A stretch of 64,000 nt of DNA, from NCBI RefSeq assembly GCF_014898055.3, contig NW_023600993.1, forward strand, positions 18,504,850-18,568,849, written 5' to 3'. The notes under the pieces are model-generated. The model was not told the DNA's origin, searched no databases, and was given only the letters and a program-made list of their open reading frames with translations. Numbering within the stretch: position 1 is the first letter of the stretch; every line of letters starts with the position of its first letter. Shown piece by piece: positions 11,916-23,559 of the stretch. The position numbers and the translations under genes are program-made. The stretch comes from Talpa occidentalis (lineage: Eukaryota > Chordata > Mammalia > Eulipotyphla > Talpidae).

Positions 11916-12130
11916 GGGCCTCCCTGGTGATGCAAGGCTTAAAGACAGCACTTTCAAGCTATTTGGCAACCACTGCAGCATGAGTTCGATCCCCAGCCAG
12001 ACAGTAACCCACATGGTGCGGCAGACCTCTCCTTTTCTGCTCCCACTCTGTCTGGTGAATCCTCTCATGCCCCACACCTCTGGCCTATACCCCAGTTCTT
12101 GTATGCATAAATAAAATAAATCTTAAAAAA
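11916..12130 (+). mobile_element. tRNA-like SINE, copy 3 (internally deleted)
   Basis: Starts GGGCCTCCCTGGTGATGCAAG and ends CTTGTATGCATAAATAAAATAAATCTTAAAAAA. The segment between AGCAGACCTCTCC and CTCCCACTCTGTCTGGTGAATCC is shorter than in full copies, because the GCTGCTCCCCTCAGCAGTGTATTTC part is missing. The B-box is GTTCGATCCCC. No convincing target-site duplication was found, so this may be an older insertion. Confidence 0.87.
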
Positions 12131-12359
12131 TACAGACATTTATTCCTCTCTCAAATAGAAGTCTGACCTGGGAGGGTAGCCCCACTTTAAAGAGAACCCC
12201 ATTTCTCTGCCATTTTAGAAGGACACTAAACCTATGGGATCATCCTCCACTTGTGCAACCTCATTTAACCTGATTAATCTCCTTAAAGGTAGAAATACAG
12301 TTTTACTATAGTCCATATGTTTGACATTAGATTGTCTGAGTCTGAAACAAACATTACAT

Positions 12360-12515
12360 TTGGGGAAGTTAGTTTACCAGTCTAAGCTTCAGTTTTATCT
12401 CAAATGGAAGTGGTCATAGTATACAAGGCAAAGTTTTGAGGGTTAAATGAGACAGTTTACCTAAAACACTCAGCATAGAGCCTAACACATAAAAAATAAA
12501 TAGCTGTTATTGTTT
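12360..12515 (+). mobile_element. MIR fragment
   Basis: CTAAGCTTCAGTTTTATCTCAAATGGAAGTGG … GTTTTGAGGGTTAAATGAGACA … CTAAAACACTCAGCATAGAGCCTAACACAT … AATAGCTGTTATTG reproduces the MIR order from core to tail. Confidence 0.8.
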
Positions 12516-12779
12516 TTACACATTGAATATTTATATTACAGGACTGATAAAAGCACTGAGTTCTCTTCAACCCATAACCCCACATCTTGAAATCATCTAG
12601 ATTATAGCCTTCATTTCCTGAGTCCCACATCCAGGATCTAGCAAAGCAGGGTCAAAGGATAAGAAATTTTTTTGGTAAGAGTTTCGGATGACTGCACTTT
12701 CCCCAATGAACAGCAAGAGTGAGAGAACATTGTATGGAACAGTACGCATAACAAAATATTAGTTAGCAAGAATTTCCCA

Positions 12780-13010
12780 GACCAGTGTTTCTCAATCTTT
12801 TATTCATTATCTCTTTCTCCCTTAAGAGGACTTTTTAGGCACTTTTCCTAATTAAAATTTTTAAATATCTCAGATACACTGTTTGACTTATTATGTGCTA
12901 TATCTGTTCTTTGTATTTGAAAAGAAGAAATTTTTCACCCCCATAAAGACACATTTTCAACCCATGGAGGCAATATTCCAAGTGTATGGCCTAGGCAATG
13001 CAACCCAAGA
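12780..13010 (+). mobile_element. Possible hAT-type DNA transposon relic
   Basis: Begins ACCAGTGTTTCTCAATCTTTTATTC, a hAT-terminus-like phrase (CAGTG-TTCTCAA). The far end and family were not established. Confidence 0.3.
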
Positions 13011-13019
13011 AAACACCTC

Positions 13020-16018
13020 AAAATCATTTTGTCAACAACTTTATTCACTTTCTTTACAGAAGAATATCTTAAACAACATGGCTTGAGGAGCATGTGTAAG
13101 ATAAACCTACTAGTCATTGTCCATCGTTGTTTTTATAACAAATAAAATTAATTGAATAATTAATTTAATTACTTTTAATATATTTCTTACACAATTGCAA
13201 GCTCTGTAGTGGCAGAAACATGTCTACCTTTGTCATTGTTAAATGGGTTATTATATAAAATAGGGACTCATTCTTTCTTGAGCATATTAATGGGGATTTT
13301 AATGTCCAATGGGAAAAGAGGACAAGACACATAAAAGTGAAAGCATTTGAGGGAATTATGTCTAGTAAAGTATGTCATAATGACAAAGGCTAATATTTGA
13401 TATTTTGACAAATCAAAATACTTATAAAAACTATGGGATACTAATAAAGAAAAACTTCTGAATTAATAGAGATGATGGTGAAAGTGTCAAAAGTATATAA
13501 GAGCTGGTGGTGAAGAAAAAAATTGGAAAAAATACAAAAAAAAGTAGAAAGTAAAAAAAAAAGGGGGAGGGAGACAGTTAAAAGGGAAAAACATCTTCCA
13601 TGATCCATGAAAGTACCTCTCAGAATTATTTGGAGTAATTTCTACAAAAAACAAATAAAACTTCATGAGTTTATTTAGAATTGTGCATGAGGAGCAGCAA
13701 AAGAGAGGTGAGCTGAGATTGCCATGGTCTTTCCTGTACTCAGTAGAGGTTTAATTCTTCCCATGGGGAGCTTTCTAGAGAAAAGCTTGAGGATAGAGTA
13801 TGTCTTGTTCATTATTAAATGCTATAAGGTCTTAACTCAATCTCTTCTAAGTGGTGCTTACATATTGTTTGAATTATGAGTTGATAAGATAGAAAGCAAG
13901 TTTTTTTGAAATGAGAGAGATATAAATGTTCTTACTTTTTTCTTTTCATTTATTTAAAGATATATATATATATAGATAGATAATATATATTTAGATCTTT
14001 TAAAGAAGCTTTTACAAAAGTAACATTTTATATTTGTAGAATATTAATTTTGGCATTAATGTTTTTTTAAATTAATGTTAGGTCCCTATCTTTCTTTTCT
14101 CCCCCACATTTTATCTAAAACATTAGAATTTTTTTCATAAAATAGATTGTAAAAATCCAGTTCTTACTCCCTTCAATGATAAAAAAAGGGAGATTAAAAA
14201 AATAAAAATGAGTCTGATATATCAGTTCTCATTTTTGCTACATTTTTGTGACTGCCATGGGAAGACTATAAAAGCTTCAAGTCTGATTTTGGTGGATAAA
14301 TTCCCAACAACTGCCCCCTCTAGGAGTGATCAGTATTATGGACAGAAAGGGGGTATTTCTTCAATGTGTCCATTTGATTTTATTTTGTGAGGCAACCACC
14401 TTTGTAACCCGCACTAACATGTCAGAAATGTGAAACTGTCTTCAGTTCACTGCCCTGTAAAAGATGCGTGGCAAAAAATAAAAATTAAATAAATAAATAA
14501 AGCTAGGAATGCCTGAGTAAGTCATTTTATTTTTTATGATTCAAGCCCCAAAAGGTCTTGAACTGTCAGATTTATTGTCTATCCAATTTTATGACTTTTA
14601 GTTGTATTTATTCTTTGATGTTTACCATCAACTGTGCCTACGTGCGCCGTGGTCTGTGGGATTTCATATTGCTAAATCATTTTTTAAGCTTTAGTTGTAG
14701 CTTCTATTTAGCATCAATCCCCTGAGACATGCCATTAACATGAATCATTTTTGAAAGTGTTTGGTGCAATATGAACTCCTTGTTGAGACAATCACTCATG
14801 GTGATGGAAAGAAATGATGACCTTCTCAGAAATACCCATCGCGGCTAAATAACCAAGGACAGGACTCAACGGTCAGGGACTTCTCATTGGGGTGCTCTCA
14901 TCAACTTAATCATCACCCCCAAAGCTGGAGATAGGAGGTTAGTTAGCTTCCAGAGGGAAAAAAAGAAAAGAGGGGGACACGGGGAAGTAAAAATGCTGAC
15001 CTAAATCATAGCTATTTTATCAGAGAGTCAATTTTTTCCTACATCCATGAGGTTATTACCACAGCAGGAACTTCTGTGACTCTCATCAACATTATTTGAA
15101 TGCATTCTTCTCTAACACTCTGCTTTAAATTTCCAACCGTGTTTTCTTTTTAAAGAAATGTAATGAGGTTACCTTTGCAGATATGTGATTTTTCTTCTTA
15201 GTTATGTACCCACTTCCCCACAGCCTCCTGTAACCTCTGGTATTTTTTTTTTTCCTCAATATAAACTCTATTTTCAGCTGCTCGGCTAATAGATATCTGA
15301 AAATCTCATTATGGACTAAAAGCCTCTGAGTGAATTGACTATAATTACCACTAAGTTTTTTCTTGGTTTGTACCAAATGTTTAGAGATTTTCAAGTTATA
15401 AATCAGTATAATAACTTATGGCTATTCTGGTAGATTGCCATTCTTACTCTGCTTATGTTTGGTTCAGTGTGACCTCCAAATCTTCCATCTCCCCAGGCTT
15501 CCTATCTCCTTTCTGAGTACATAGTAGTCACTATGTACTATGATTAGGTTACAACATGCAGGTATGTACAAAAGTAAAACTGCCGCCCAAATATGACCTG
15601 AAGACTCTTTTTGTGAATGTAGTTTTAGTGGAACACAGTCACAACTATCCATGTATGACTTATCTTTGGCTGCTCTCTCACTACAGCAATAGTCAAATAA
15701 TTATAATCGAAAATTCATTCCAAGTTATAGATACTTGAACATAACCCTACTCATTAAATAATTGTATTTTTTTTCTTTTGTTTACTGGGCTCTTAAACTA
15801 GAAGGCTAAATGTTGAGACAAATGTCAGCAAATTGCAGAAGACTGAAGGAGATAACTTCCAGCTTGACTTTGATTATTTGATTCAGTGATTTCAGGCATC
15901 CTTTCTGCTGTATTTTTTTTCTATTTAAATAGATTCTCTCTAAATTGGAAAATATGACATTTTGTCATAGATATGTATGTCAATTTCATATGTAAAGTTT
16001 TAATTGTTTCAATATAAA
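13020..16018. other. Unassigned sequence with AT-rich simple stretches
   Basis: No supported gene. It contains a poly-A/G-rich stretch (13505-13575), an (AT)/(GATA) run (13959-13990) and an (AAAT) run (14487-14500). The 14640-14960 portion has unusually many CG pairs for its surroundings and could be a conserved element, though I cannot test that. The short frames (60-89 codons) look like chance. Confidence 0.45.
13959..13990. repeat. (AT)n / (GATA)n microsatellite
   Basis: ATATATATATATATAGATAGATAATATATAT simple repeat. Confidence 0.85.
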
Positions 16019-16031
16019 CCATGCCTTTTAA

Positions 16032-16298
16032 ATTTTTTTTTAAGATTTATTTATTTATTTATACAAGCACTGGGTACAGTTAGAAGTGTGGGAGGGTGAG
16101 AGAATTCACCAGAGCCAGAGTGGGGAACAGAACAGGCAGACTGACGAAATACACTGCTGAGGGGAGCAGCGGGCACGGCAGGAGAGGCCTGTTGTGCCAT
16201 GTGGGACCCTCGCTGGGCCAGGGATCGAACCGGCGCTGCAGAGGCTGTGGGCAGCTTCTCAGCCCAGCGCTCAACCGCCGCGCCACCAGGGGCAGCCC
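16032..16298 (-). mobile_element. tRNA-like SINE, copy 4 (antisense)
   Basis: Reverse orientation: the tail TTTTTTTTTAAGATTTATTTATTTATTTAT is on the left, and the reversed head (GCGCCACCAGGGGCAGCCC) on the right. The reversed B-box is GGGATCGAACC. The flanks repeat CCATGCCTTTTAA (16019-16031) and CCATACCTTTTAA (16299-16311), one mismatch. Full length. The open frames on both strands across it are by-products of its GC-rich body. Confidence 0.9.
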
Positions 16299-16381
16299 CC
16301 ATACCTTTTAATTTTACTTAACTAAAATTTGCCAATTTGTCAGAAAATGTAGATATTTTTGTTTTGATCGCCATTGCTTTT

Positions 16382-16544
16382 TTTTTTTAAGATTTATTTT
16401 ATTTATTTATGCAAGAACCAGGGTACAGGCCAGATGTGAGGGAGGGTGAGAGGATTCACCAGAGACAGAATGGGGAACAGAACAGGCAGACTGACGAAAT
16501 ACACTTTGAGGGGAGCAGCCGGCGAAGCAGGAGAGGTTGGCCCA
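16382..16544 (-). mobile_element. tRNA-like SINE, copy 5 (5'-truncated, antisense)
   Basis: Antisense copy whose tail and 3' body (AAGATTTATTTTATTTATTTATGCAAG … GGAGGGTGAGAGGATTCACC … GAGGGGAGCAGC) are present. It breaks off at GAGAGGTTGGCCCA, so the tRNA-like head with the Pol III promoter is absent. The duplication GATCGCCATTGCTTTT (16366-16381) / GATCTCCATTGCTTTT (16545-16560), one mismatch, shows that it inserted in this short form instead of being deleted later. Confidence 0.9.
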
Positions 16545-16560
16545 GATCTCCATTGCTTTT

Positions 16561-17238
16561 GATGAACTATGAGGTTGAATATTTTTTCCTCTGTTCATTG
16601 GTTGGTTATATTCATTATTGGTGAATTTTCTTCACATCTCTCATTGACTTTTCAAAGTAGGCTCTTGTTAAAATTCTTGATTGCAAATGGTTACACTCTG
16701 TGTTATTGTAGTATGAAAATTTAAATCACAATCTATACTCAGTCTCTCATGTAAGAGACATCCAGAATATCCTGAGAATATAGTGTAGTATGCATTTTGT
16801 GACTCTAAAATATAAAGAATGACCTCTGGCAGCAGAAATCATAAAACAAAGGGTAAGTAAACACTTCTAGTAAAGAAAATCTTGTATTAAGAATTAATAT
16901 TTTATATCTCTAAAAGAAAGGCAAATTATATCAGCTCTCAACCAAACAAGGGATTTACAGTTACTTATATCCCATGATTTGAGCTTTTCTTTTTTTCCCC
17001 CTTAAACTCAAACGTGCTTTAGGATTCATGTGATTTTTATTTGACATGATGCAGTATAATTGAATGAGATACTTCCAGATGATAGATGCTTATGATTGAG
17101 AAGAAAGTGCTTTCTTTAAATTGTATCTGACTTATGAAGATAAATGGCTTGTTAGTATAAGTAGCTTTATATCTAGTCAATTCTCAAAAAAAGACTGACA
17201 CTAAAATACCTAACAATGACAGCATATTTGCATGGTGA

Positions 17239-17276
<38 letters not shown>

Positions 17277-18400
17277 ACGCTCATGTCATGGAGAAGAGAG
17301 GTACTATGCATTTAAACACACATATGCATACCTGTACATATGCATACACACACTACCTAGAATGCAATGTTCCAAGATACAAGAGCATGCAGATACTATT
17401 TATAATGTTTATTTTGATTTTTAATAACCAAAAATAAAGCAAGCAAAATGATGAATCCCCTCATAGTGTTTCTGAAGAAGAATGAGAGCAGAAAGAGCAC
17501 TATTGCACAGCATCTATGAGGAACAAGCTTCAGACCAGTATTGGAGATCTCTGTGGTGCTAATGGGTGAAAAAAAAGACAATAGAATAAAATTATCAGAA
17601 TGACAGAAGGGGAATATTTCATCTTAAGAGTTTATGTCCAGATGATTTATCACTTAAATGTAAAGTCAAAATAAAGATATGCTCATTTGTGAAATGCCTC
17701 AGGATTTTCACACAGAGCTCTCCATAGATGTATTCTCAGAGGGAGCTTTCCAGAAAGTATACAAGATTCCAACAGATGCTATAAGATAATATATCAAAGT
17801 AAGGATAAGAATAATTCAGCAAAGCTTACTGTTTCTAAAGCAGAAACAACCAACCAATTATATTTGAAATGAGGGAATAAAGGTCTAGACCTGCTTTGTC
17901 CTGAAGAAGTCTCTGAGATTTGGAAGTTTTCTGGATTTGTGCTGCATTCAGCTACTGTGTACTTGGAAAGTGATTAGTGTGACCAGGAAACTCATTTTTA
18001 CTTTACTTAATTTTGATGAACTGAACTTTAGAATTAAATACCCACCAGTGGCTGCCTGCTATTTTAGACAGTGCAGTTCCAGATGGTTTAACAAGGTGAG
18101 GTTGGAGTGAATAGAGAGGATGATGGAGATAAGAGACCACAGGGAATGAAGAACATATAAATGGGCTTTTCTAGCATAGGAGAAAAACAAGAATCTGCTC
18201 AGATGAAGAAACTGGTAGCACATAATTCAACGTTAGTGTATATCTTAATAATTGGGCATGAACAGTTGAAAACTGAAAACAGAATGCATAACTTCAAACC
18301 AGCAAATAGAAGTTCAATCAATCCAGCTTATGTAGAAGATGAAAAAGAAGATGAGGACACAAAGAGGCATGGTAAATAGGAAAAAAAACCCAAAATTCCA
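16561..18400. other. Unassigned sequence around a TG microsatellite
   Basis: No supported gene. The frames at 17216-17437 and 17396-17581 come from or lie beside the TG run. Confidence 0.45.
17242..17275. repeat. (TG)17 microsatellite
   Basis: Uninterrupted TG repeat, likely polymorphic. It is followed by GCACGCTCATG and, downstream, by CA-rich text (CACACATATGCATACC). Confidence 0.97.
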
Positions 18401-18419
18401 TCGTATCAAATTAATATAA

Positions 18420-19265
18420 ATATGACGTTTTAATTCACCACTTGAAGAGAGAAAATTTCAGACATTTAAAAAATACCATTATGTTGCCTACAATATATGG
18501 ATTTGTCAAGAGGCAAAGTAATAAAGCGATATCGGGCTATTGTGCAAAGTATGAAGTAAATATCCATGAGTCCATACTGATATAAGTAAAGGGTGAATAA
18601 TTTATTAAAATGAAGATAATTCCAAACAATAAATAAAAAAACTCTATCTTAAAGGAGGGAGAGCATAATTCCCCAGTCTTTAAGTGTGAGCTGCACATTG
18701 TAACTTTATTACAAAAAGTGTAGCAAAAGAAGTGGGAAAAGGAGGAATTAAGTAGTGGACAAATCTGGCAAACTCTACTATAGCCAGCTGCTCAAGGTCA
18801 ATACTAACAGGCTTGAATCATGTTGATGTGATGGGATGAAACGTCATTTTGCAATGTGATCTTCCTCCAGAAGAATCATAGCCCATGACCAGCGAGGCAA
18901 ATTATAATAGAGGACAACCTACAACCTACCTGAGCAGTTACCCCTCCAAATTGTAAAGCTCATCAAAAACGGGAAAAGTCTGAGAAACTCTCACAATCTC
19001 GAGGAGACGAAGGAGATATGGGGATAACTATAGTGTAGTTTTCTAGAGGGGATCCTGGACCAGAAAAAAAAAAAAAACTTAGGTAAAAAGAAAGGAAAAC
19101 TGAAAAAATTCTTTTGTTACTAATAATATCAATATCAGTTTATTAATTGTATTTTACTAACATGTTGATAAAAGGGGAAATAGTAACAGGAACATATGGA
19201 AACTCTTAGTACTATCTTCTTGATCTTTCTGTAAATCTAGAACTGTTTCTAAAACAAAGTCTGTT
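18420..19265 (+). mobile_element. Old L1 3'UTR (L1MB/L1MC-like)
   Basis: Successive phrases follow an old L1 3'UTR: AATATCCATGAGTCCATACTGATATAA, CCCCAGTCTTTAAGTGTGAGCTGCAC, TCTGGCAAACTCTACTATAGCCAGCTGCTCAAGGTCAA, CATCAAAAACGGGAAAAGTCTGAGAAACT, GGGGATCCTGGACCAGAAAAA, TGATAAAAGGGGAAAT and CTTTCTGTAAATCTAGAACTGTTTCTAAAA. It is non-coding and well diverged but continuous over about 0.8 kb. Subfamily is from memory. Confidence 0.8.
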
Positions 19266-19489
19266 AGAGAGAGCAACAAATGACAGAAGTAGCGGGAAAA
19301 GCAAATAAACCCAAAATTTACTTTGGAAATTTTAACACATTCAAGGGACTGATAGATCAAGTGAATAGATACCAACTAACACAGTGAAAAGAGAATGAGC
19401 ATTCTTTTTGGTATACACATTGAATATTCATAAAAATGCAATTATATCTGGATCACAAAGAATCAGTAAGTGCTGGCATAGTTCAAGAT

Positions 19490-19700
19490 TCACCTCTTCC
19501 TTTTTGTATACCTTTTTCTATATTTCTTGTAGTCCTTAAATACCAGCCATGTGCTGATGTTGTGCAGCTTGGGTCTCTCTCCTCACCTCCAGATTTGTTT
19601 ATCTGCAGTTAATCTAAAATCTGCACTTATTTTTCTAATAGACATCATAAACTTGGCATGTCCCAAAATAAACCATCTGCTTTCCCCCCCACAAGCTTAG
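19490..19700 (+). mobile_element. L2 ORF-derived fragment
   Basis: CTCACCTCCAGATTTGTTTATCTGCAGTTAATC and GACATCATAAACTTGGCATGTCCCAAAATAAACCATCTGC match the order of an L2 segment (…CTCCAGACT…CTAATAGGCATCTCAAACTTAACATGTCCAAAACTGAA…). No frame remains. Confidence 0.55.
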
Positions 19701-19704
19701 AAAT

Positions 19705-21178
19705 AACATGATGCCTACAGTTGCTTGGAAAAAAGGCAAAGAAATATTCATATAATGAAAACCTCTTTACCTTACACACACCATGCAGTGTTGTGACACT
19801 CACTTTAAATTATCAATAGCATATATTTGTGTTTCACACCAAAATGAAACTCTTTTTTTGTAGCATCCTCACATTTATAGAACAAAATTGTCTTCCGTTA
19901 TATTCATTAAGGAAAAAGATAATCAGGAAGTAAATAAAATAATGATAATGATCAAGAAAGAAACACAAGAATTTCTTCTTTCATTACACTTTATGTATAA
20001 AGTCATGTCAGATAAATAAATATCACAAGCTAAAAAAACAAAAAATAAAATAGAAATTATAACATGAAAAAGTAATAGGTTAATACACTTAATTATACAT
20101 TTGTAAAAAAAAAAAGGACAAAGAACTTATACCTATGTAATATTTTTGTATTAATAAGCTTTTGAGTCTCAACTTCTTCAGCTTGTTAATTTCAGCAAAG
20201 TTGATTTCATACATTTATATTTATTAGAAAAGAGCTTTATAGCTATTCTGCTAGTTTATTTTAAATCTGTTGTATAACTTCAGGAATAGGTGGTACCCCA
20301 CTGGTTAGAGACAGGAAAGGCTCCAAAGTGGACACAGGAAATTCTGAAATATGGTACAAATGTTCTCTCAAAACTGGTGTGGGCAGCTGAGTCTGTCCAT
20401 CTCGAAGGTGGATAGTATAACAGTGGTTTTTCTGGAATACAATGTTTAGTAATGGATAAGAAAATAAAAATATGCTCAACTACACCTCTAATGTATATCA
20501 TTCAAACTCAGCAGGTACTACCATACTTGTTCAGAATGTAGAAAAATAAAAGATTTTCTTCTCAGAGAAGTATTTTATCATGGCGTTATTTAAAATTGTA
20601 GGTTCATAGTGACAATGAAAACCAGACTGTTTTTTAAATCAGTTTTAATGTTGATTTTGACGCTCTACAGACAATTTCCTGCTGTATTGTCTGTCCCTGG
20701 AGCAGATGGTTTCAACCACAGCACTCTTGGGATGCCAGTACATATTACATCTAGAATCCCCGTGAAGCCATCCTGGATCTCGCTATCTGAGAAAATTGGT
20801 GATAACAGTAGTACCTGCCTCACAGAATCATGTGAAATTAAATAAAATAATTAAAGCACTTAGAAAGAAGAATGTCTTGAAAACAACCAGTCCTTAGTAA
20901 CTTTCACTGCCTATTTTATGCTTAGGTTCATGGATGAAATTCCTTCAATAATTTCAATAAAACTTCTTTGTGAAAGAATCAAGTGGTACACAAATCTTGG
21001 AGAGACCCTGTATTATTTAATCGGATACATAATGCAACAATCCAGTAATCCTACTCTATATGTAACCTAGGAAATATCTTATATAGATTGATAAAGGATC
21101 AAGTATGAGGATGCTTATTAAAGGACTGCATGTTGTAGTAAGGAATAGGAAGAAACTTAGGCAACCTTCAACCTCTAA
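19705..21178. other. Unassigned sequence with a MIR tail
   Basis: Mostly unassigned. GATAACAGTAGTACCTGCCTCACAGAATCATGTGAAATTAAATAAAATAATTAAAGCACTTAG at 20799-20862 is a short MIR piece on the + strand. Confidence 0.5.
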
Positions 21179-21179
21179 G

Positions 21180-21204
21180 GAATGAATGAATGAATGAATG
21201 AATG
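21180..21204. repeat. (GAAT)6 microsatellite
   Basis: Six perfect GAAT units, ending GGGAGG. Confidence 0.95.
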
Positions 21205-21239
21205 GGAGGTTAACAGTTGAGGCATGCTGTGGAGTAACT

Positions 21240-21395
21240 AGAAGCAATGAACTAGCCCAGGCTGCTCACCTGCAGAAATTTTGAAATGAATTCCTCAGCC
21301 CCTGTACCTGAATTAATTGGTCTAGGATGGGGATTGAGATTATTTAAAAGCTCCCAAATTGGCTTCAGAGTTGCAAACCATTGAACAAATGGGCA
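21240..21395 (+). mobile_element. hAT-Charlie-like fragment
   Basis: GCTCACCTGCAGAAATTTTGAAATGAATTCCTCAGCCCCTGTACCTGAATTAATTGG … TTAAAAGCTCCCAAATTGG … GTTGCAAACCATTG follows the order of a common non-autonomous hAT element (ACCTG-GAACTTGTTAGAAATGCA…CTGAATCAG…AACCACTG). Confidence 0.5.
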
Positions 21396-21694
21396 GACAG
21401 CAAGATGCATGCATACTTTACACTCTTGTAACAGTCAGGGTATACACTTAATATACACACACTCACAAACATACCTGCACATACAAGTACATATTTTTCA
21501 AGGAAATACATGTATCACCCAAAATAAATAGGGAAGCGTGATTGTCAGAGGGTAGTGGTGAATTAAAAGTAGATGTTGAATATCAAAGGGAGGGAGTAAA
21601 TGAGAAAGAAATTTTATTGAAATTATGGAAGAAATTTTATCCTCTGAACCTAAGCATAAAATAAGAAATAACAGATACTAAGGACTGGTTACTT

Positions 21695-21880
21695 TCAAGA
21701 CATTCTTTTTTATAAGTGCTTTAAATGTCTTATTTCATTTATTCCATATTAGGCAAATACTATTATTATCTCATTTTGCAGATGAAGAAATACAAGGCCA
21801 GAATGACATGTTCATGGCCAAGCTGCTTGCCCCAGGAAGAGGGCGCTAGTGCTCTGCACTTAAGCCCATGATAAACTGCA
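21695..21880 (-). mobile_element. MIR fragment (antisense)
   Basis: AAGTGCTTTAAATGTCTTATTTCATTTATTCC … AATACTATTATTATCTCATTTTGCAGATGAAGAAATACAAGGCCAGAATGAC … AGCTGCTTGCC is the reverse-complement MIR core. Confidence 0.8.
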
Positions 21881-22526
21881 GCTTCTGATAAAGATGGGAA
21901 GAGAAAGGAAGTCAGAGACTGCCAGGGACATAGAGAAAGTAGGGAACAGAGTCAGAGAGGTATCTTGAGGCAGAGGGTCCATGCAACAGATCTTTTCAGG
22001 AGTTAAATGAACCTAATTTGTACCTTGAATCAGACTAGCTCTTCAAACCTTTAAAAACAGACATTTCTTAACTTTCACTTTTTACTTACTATCAAGAACA
22101 GGAAGTATGGGCAAACCTAGCCATTCAGAGGTGAAAGATGCAAAAATATGTGTTCAAGACAAAAGAACAATTATGAGAAAGTGGTACTAAGATGAGCAGA
22201 GAAAGACTAAAAAAGTTCCCGAGAAACAATGAAGAATAAAAAAAGGCAGAAATTAGATAATGTCAATGTTTTATTACTGTTGATAGGATGCTTCATTGGG
22301 ATTAAAGTATTATGTACTGGGGTTCCTATTTTTCTCTTTGTTATTAATAACTATTCCGGGGAAGATATGTCAGGATTTCTGTTTCAGCTTAAATGTTCAC
22401 TCACTTATTTTAGCATTTATTAGTGGATCTTGTCTGCAGCAATTATTATTTTGATTAGCCATATTTTGTTTTCCTTGTTCCTTCTAAACTCATTAATTGG
22501 AATTCTTCTGTAAAAAACAGAACATG

Positions 22527-22571
22527 TATGTACATATGTGTATGTGTGTGTATGTATGTGTGTACATATAT
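22527..22571. repeat. Degenerate (TG/TA)n tract
   Basis: TGTATGTACATATGTGTATG… alternating purine-pyrimidine stretch. It gives the odd HTHTH-rich antisense frame around 22455-22703, which is not a gene. Confidence 0.8.
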
Positions 22572-22811
22572 ATTTAAGCTTTGGCCTTTCAGAGTTTTTC
22601 CCATCTGTTTTTCACGCCCTATCCCATTGTTGACACTTCCTTGATTTTTGACTATATACTCTAGGTTCATCTGGTGTTTACTTAGTCCTAAAGCTGGACT
22701 CAATCATAGTCATACATCCAATCTTTTTATTTAGAAACCAAGATTTGGGAACTGGGTATGCTCATTATTACTCAGATACACACACAAAAATATTTTTTTC
22801 TTGGGTTTGCA

Positions 22812-22841
22812 AGTGTGTGCATATGTGTGTATGTGTGTGTA
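22812..22841. repeat. Degenerate (TG)n tract
   Basis: AGTGTGTGCATATGTGTGTATGTGTGTGTA simple repeat. Confidence 0.8.
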
Positions 22842-23096
22842 AAATATAGTACATAGATATAATTAAGTATTATGTATATTGTAATCCATGAATATACATC
22901 TCTATTAATTTCAGTACCTATCTGCATATATAATAATGATAAAGAATTCATATTGATATCACCTATTCCAGTCAAAATATATAGGGTTCATTTGCGTCTC
23001 CCCATTCTTAATTTTAACTTCCATCTCCACCAGTAAGAAATCTACAGTATATTGAGTTATATGCTCATCTCTGATACATTCATAAAGTAGTTTCGG

Positions 23097-23141
23097 AATA
23101 TACAGTATATACAGTATATACAGTATACAGTATATACAGTA
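23097..23141. repeat. TATACAGTA-type 9-bp tandem repeat
   Basis: About five copies of ATACAGTAT/TATACAGTA follow one another, with one shorter unit. The array sits at the 5' edge of the L1 fragment that follows. It may have grown from the ATATACACAATGG…TACTC part of the L1. Confidence 0.85.
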
Positions 23142-23525
23142 GCATACTACTCATCTATATAAAAAAAGAGGAAATCTGATCAATTGTAACATCATGGAAC
23201 TGGAGAGGATTATGCCAAGTAGAATAACTCAGAAGGAGAGACAAATACCAGATGATTTCACTCATACATTAGAATATAAAGAAAGAAAACAAAGGAATAG
23301 ATAAAATGAAGCCAAAACAAACCCTTGAAATCTGACTATAGAATTGAGGCTACCAGAGGGCAGTAAAATGGGGCAGACTTAATGGACTAAGGTGGAGGAT
23401 TGTGCTTTTATGGTGGATTTGTATGGTAACATACAACTGAAGGGGTGTGAACCTATACCCTTAATCATACACAGTATTTTAAACCAATATTATCTTGATA
23501 AAAATAATATAATTAAAAAATAAAG
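23140..23525 (+). mobile_element. L1 3' end (older, lineage L1MA-like)
   Basis: GCATACTACTCATCTATATAAAAAAAGAGGAAATCTGATCAATTGTAACATCATGGAACTGGAGAGGATTATGCCAAGTAGAATAACTCAGAAGG is the end of L1 ORF2. The 3'UTR follows, with CTACCAGAGGGCAGTAAAATGGGG and an A-rich tail. Confidence 0.8.
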
Positions 23526-23559
23526 GTGACCCTTCATTATGTTATAGCTGGAAAGGCTT

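Larger units (their letters stand above)
21885..23090. other. Unassigned sequence with TG/TA-rich tracts
   Basis: No gene. Alternating purine-pyrimidine tracts lie near 22527-22571 and 22812-22841. Confidence 0.45.
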
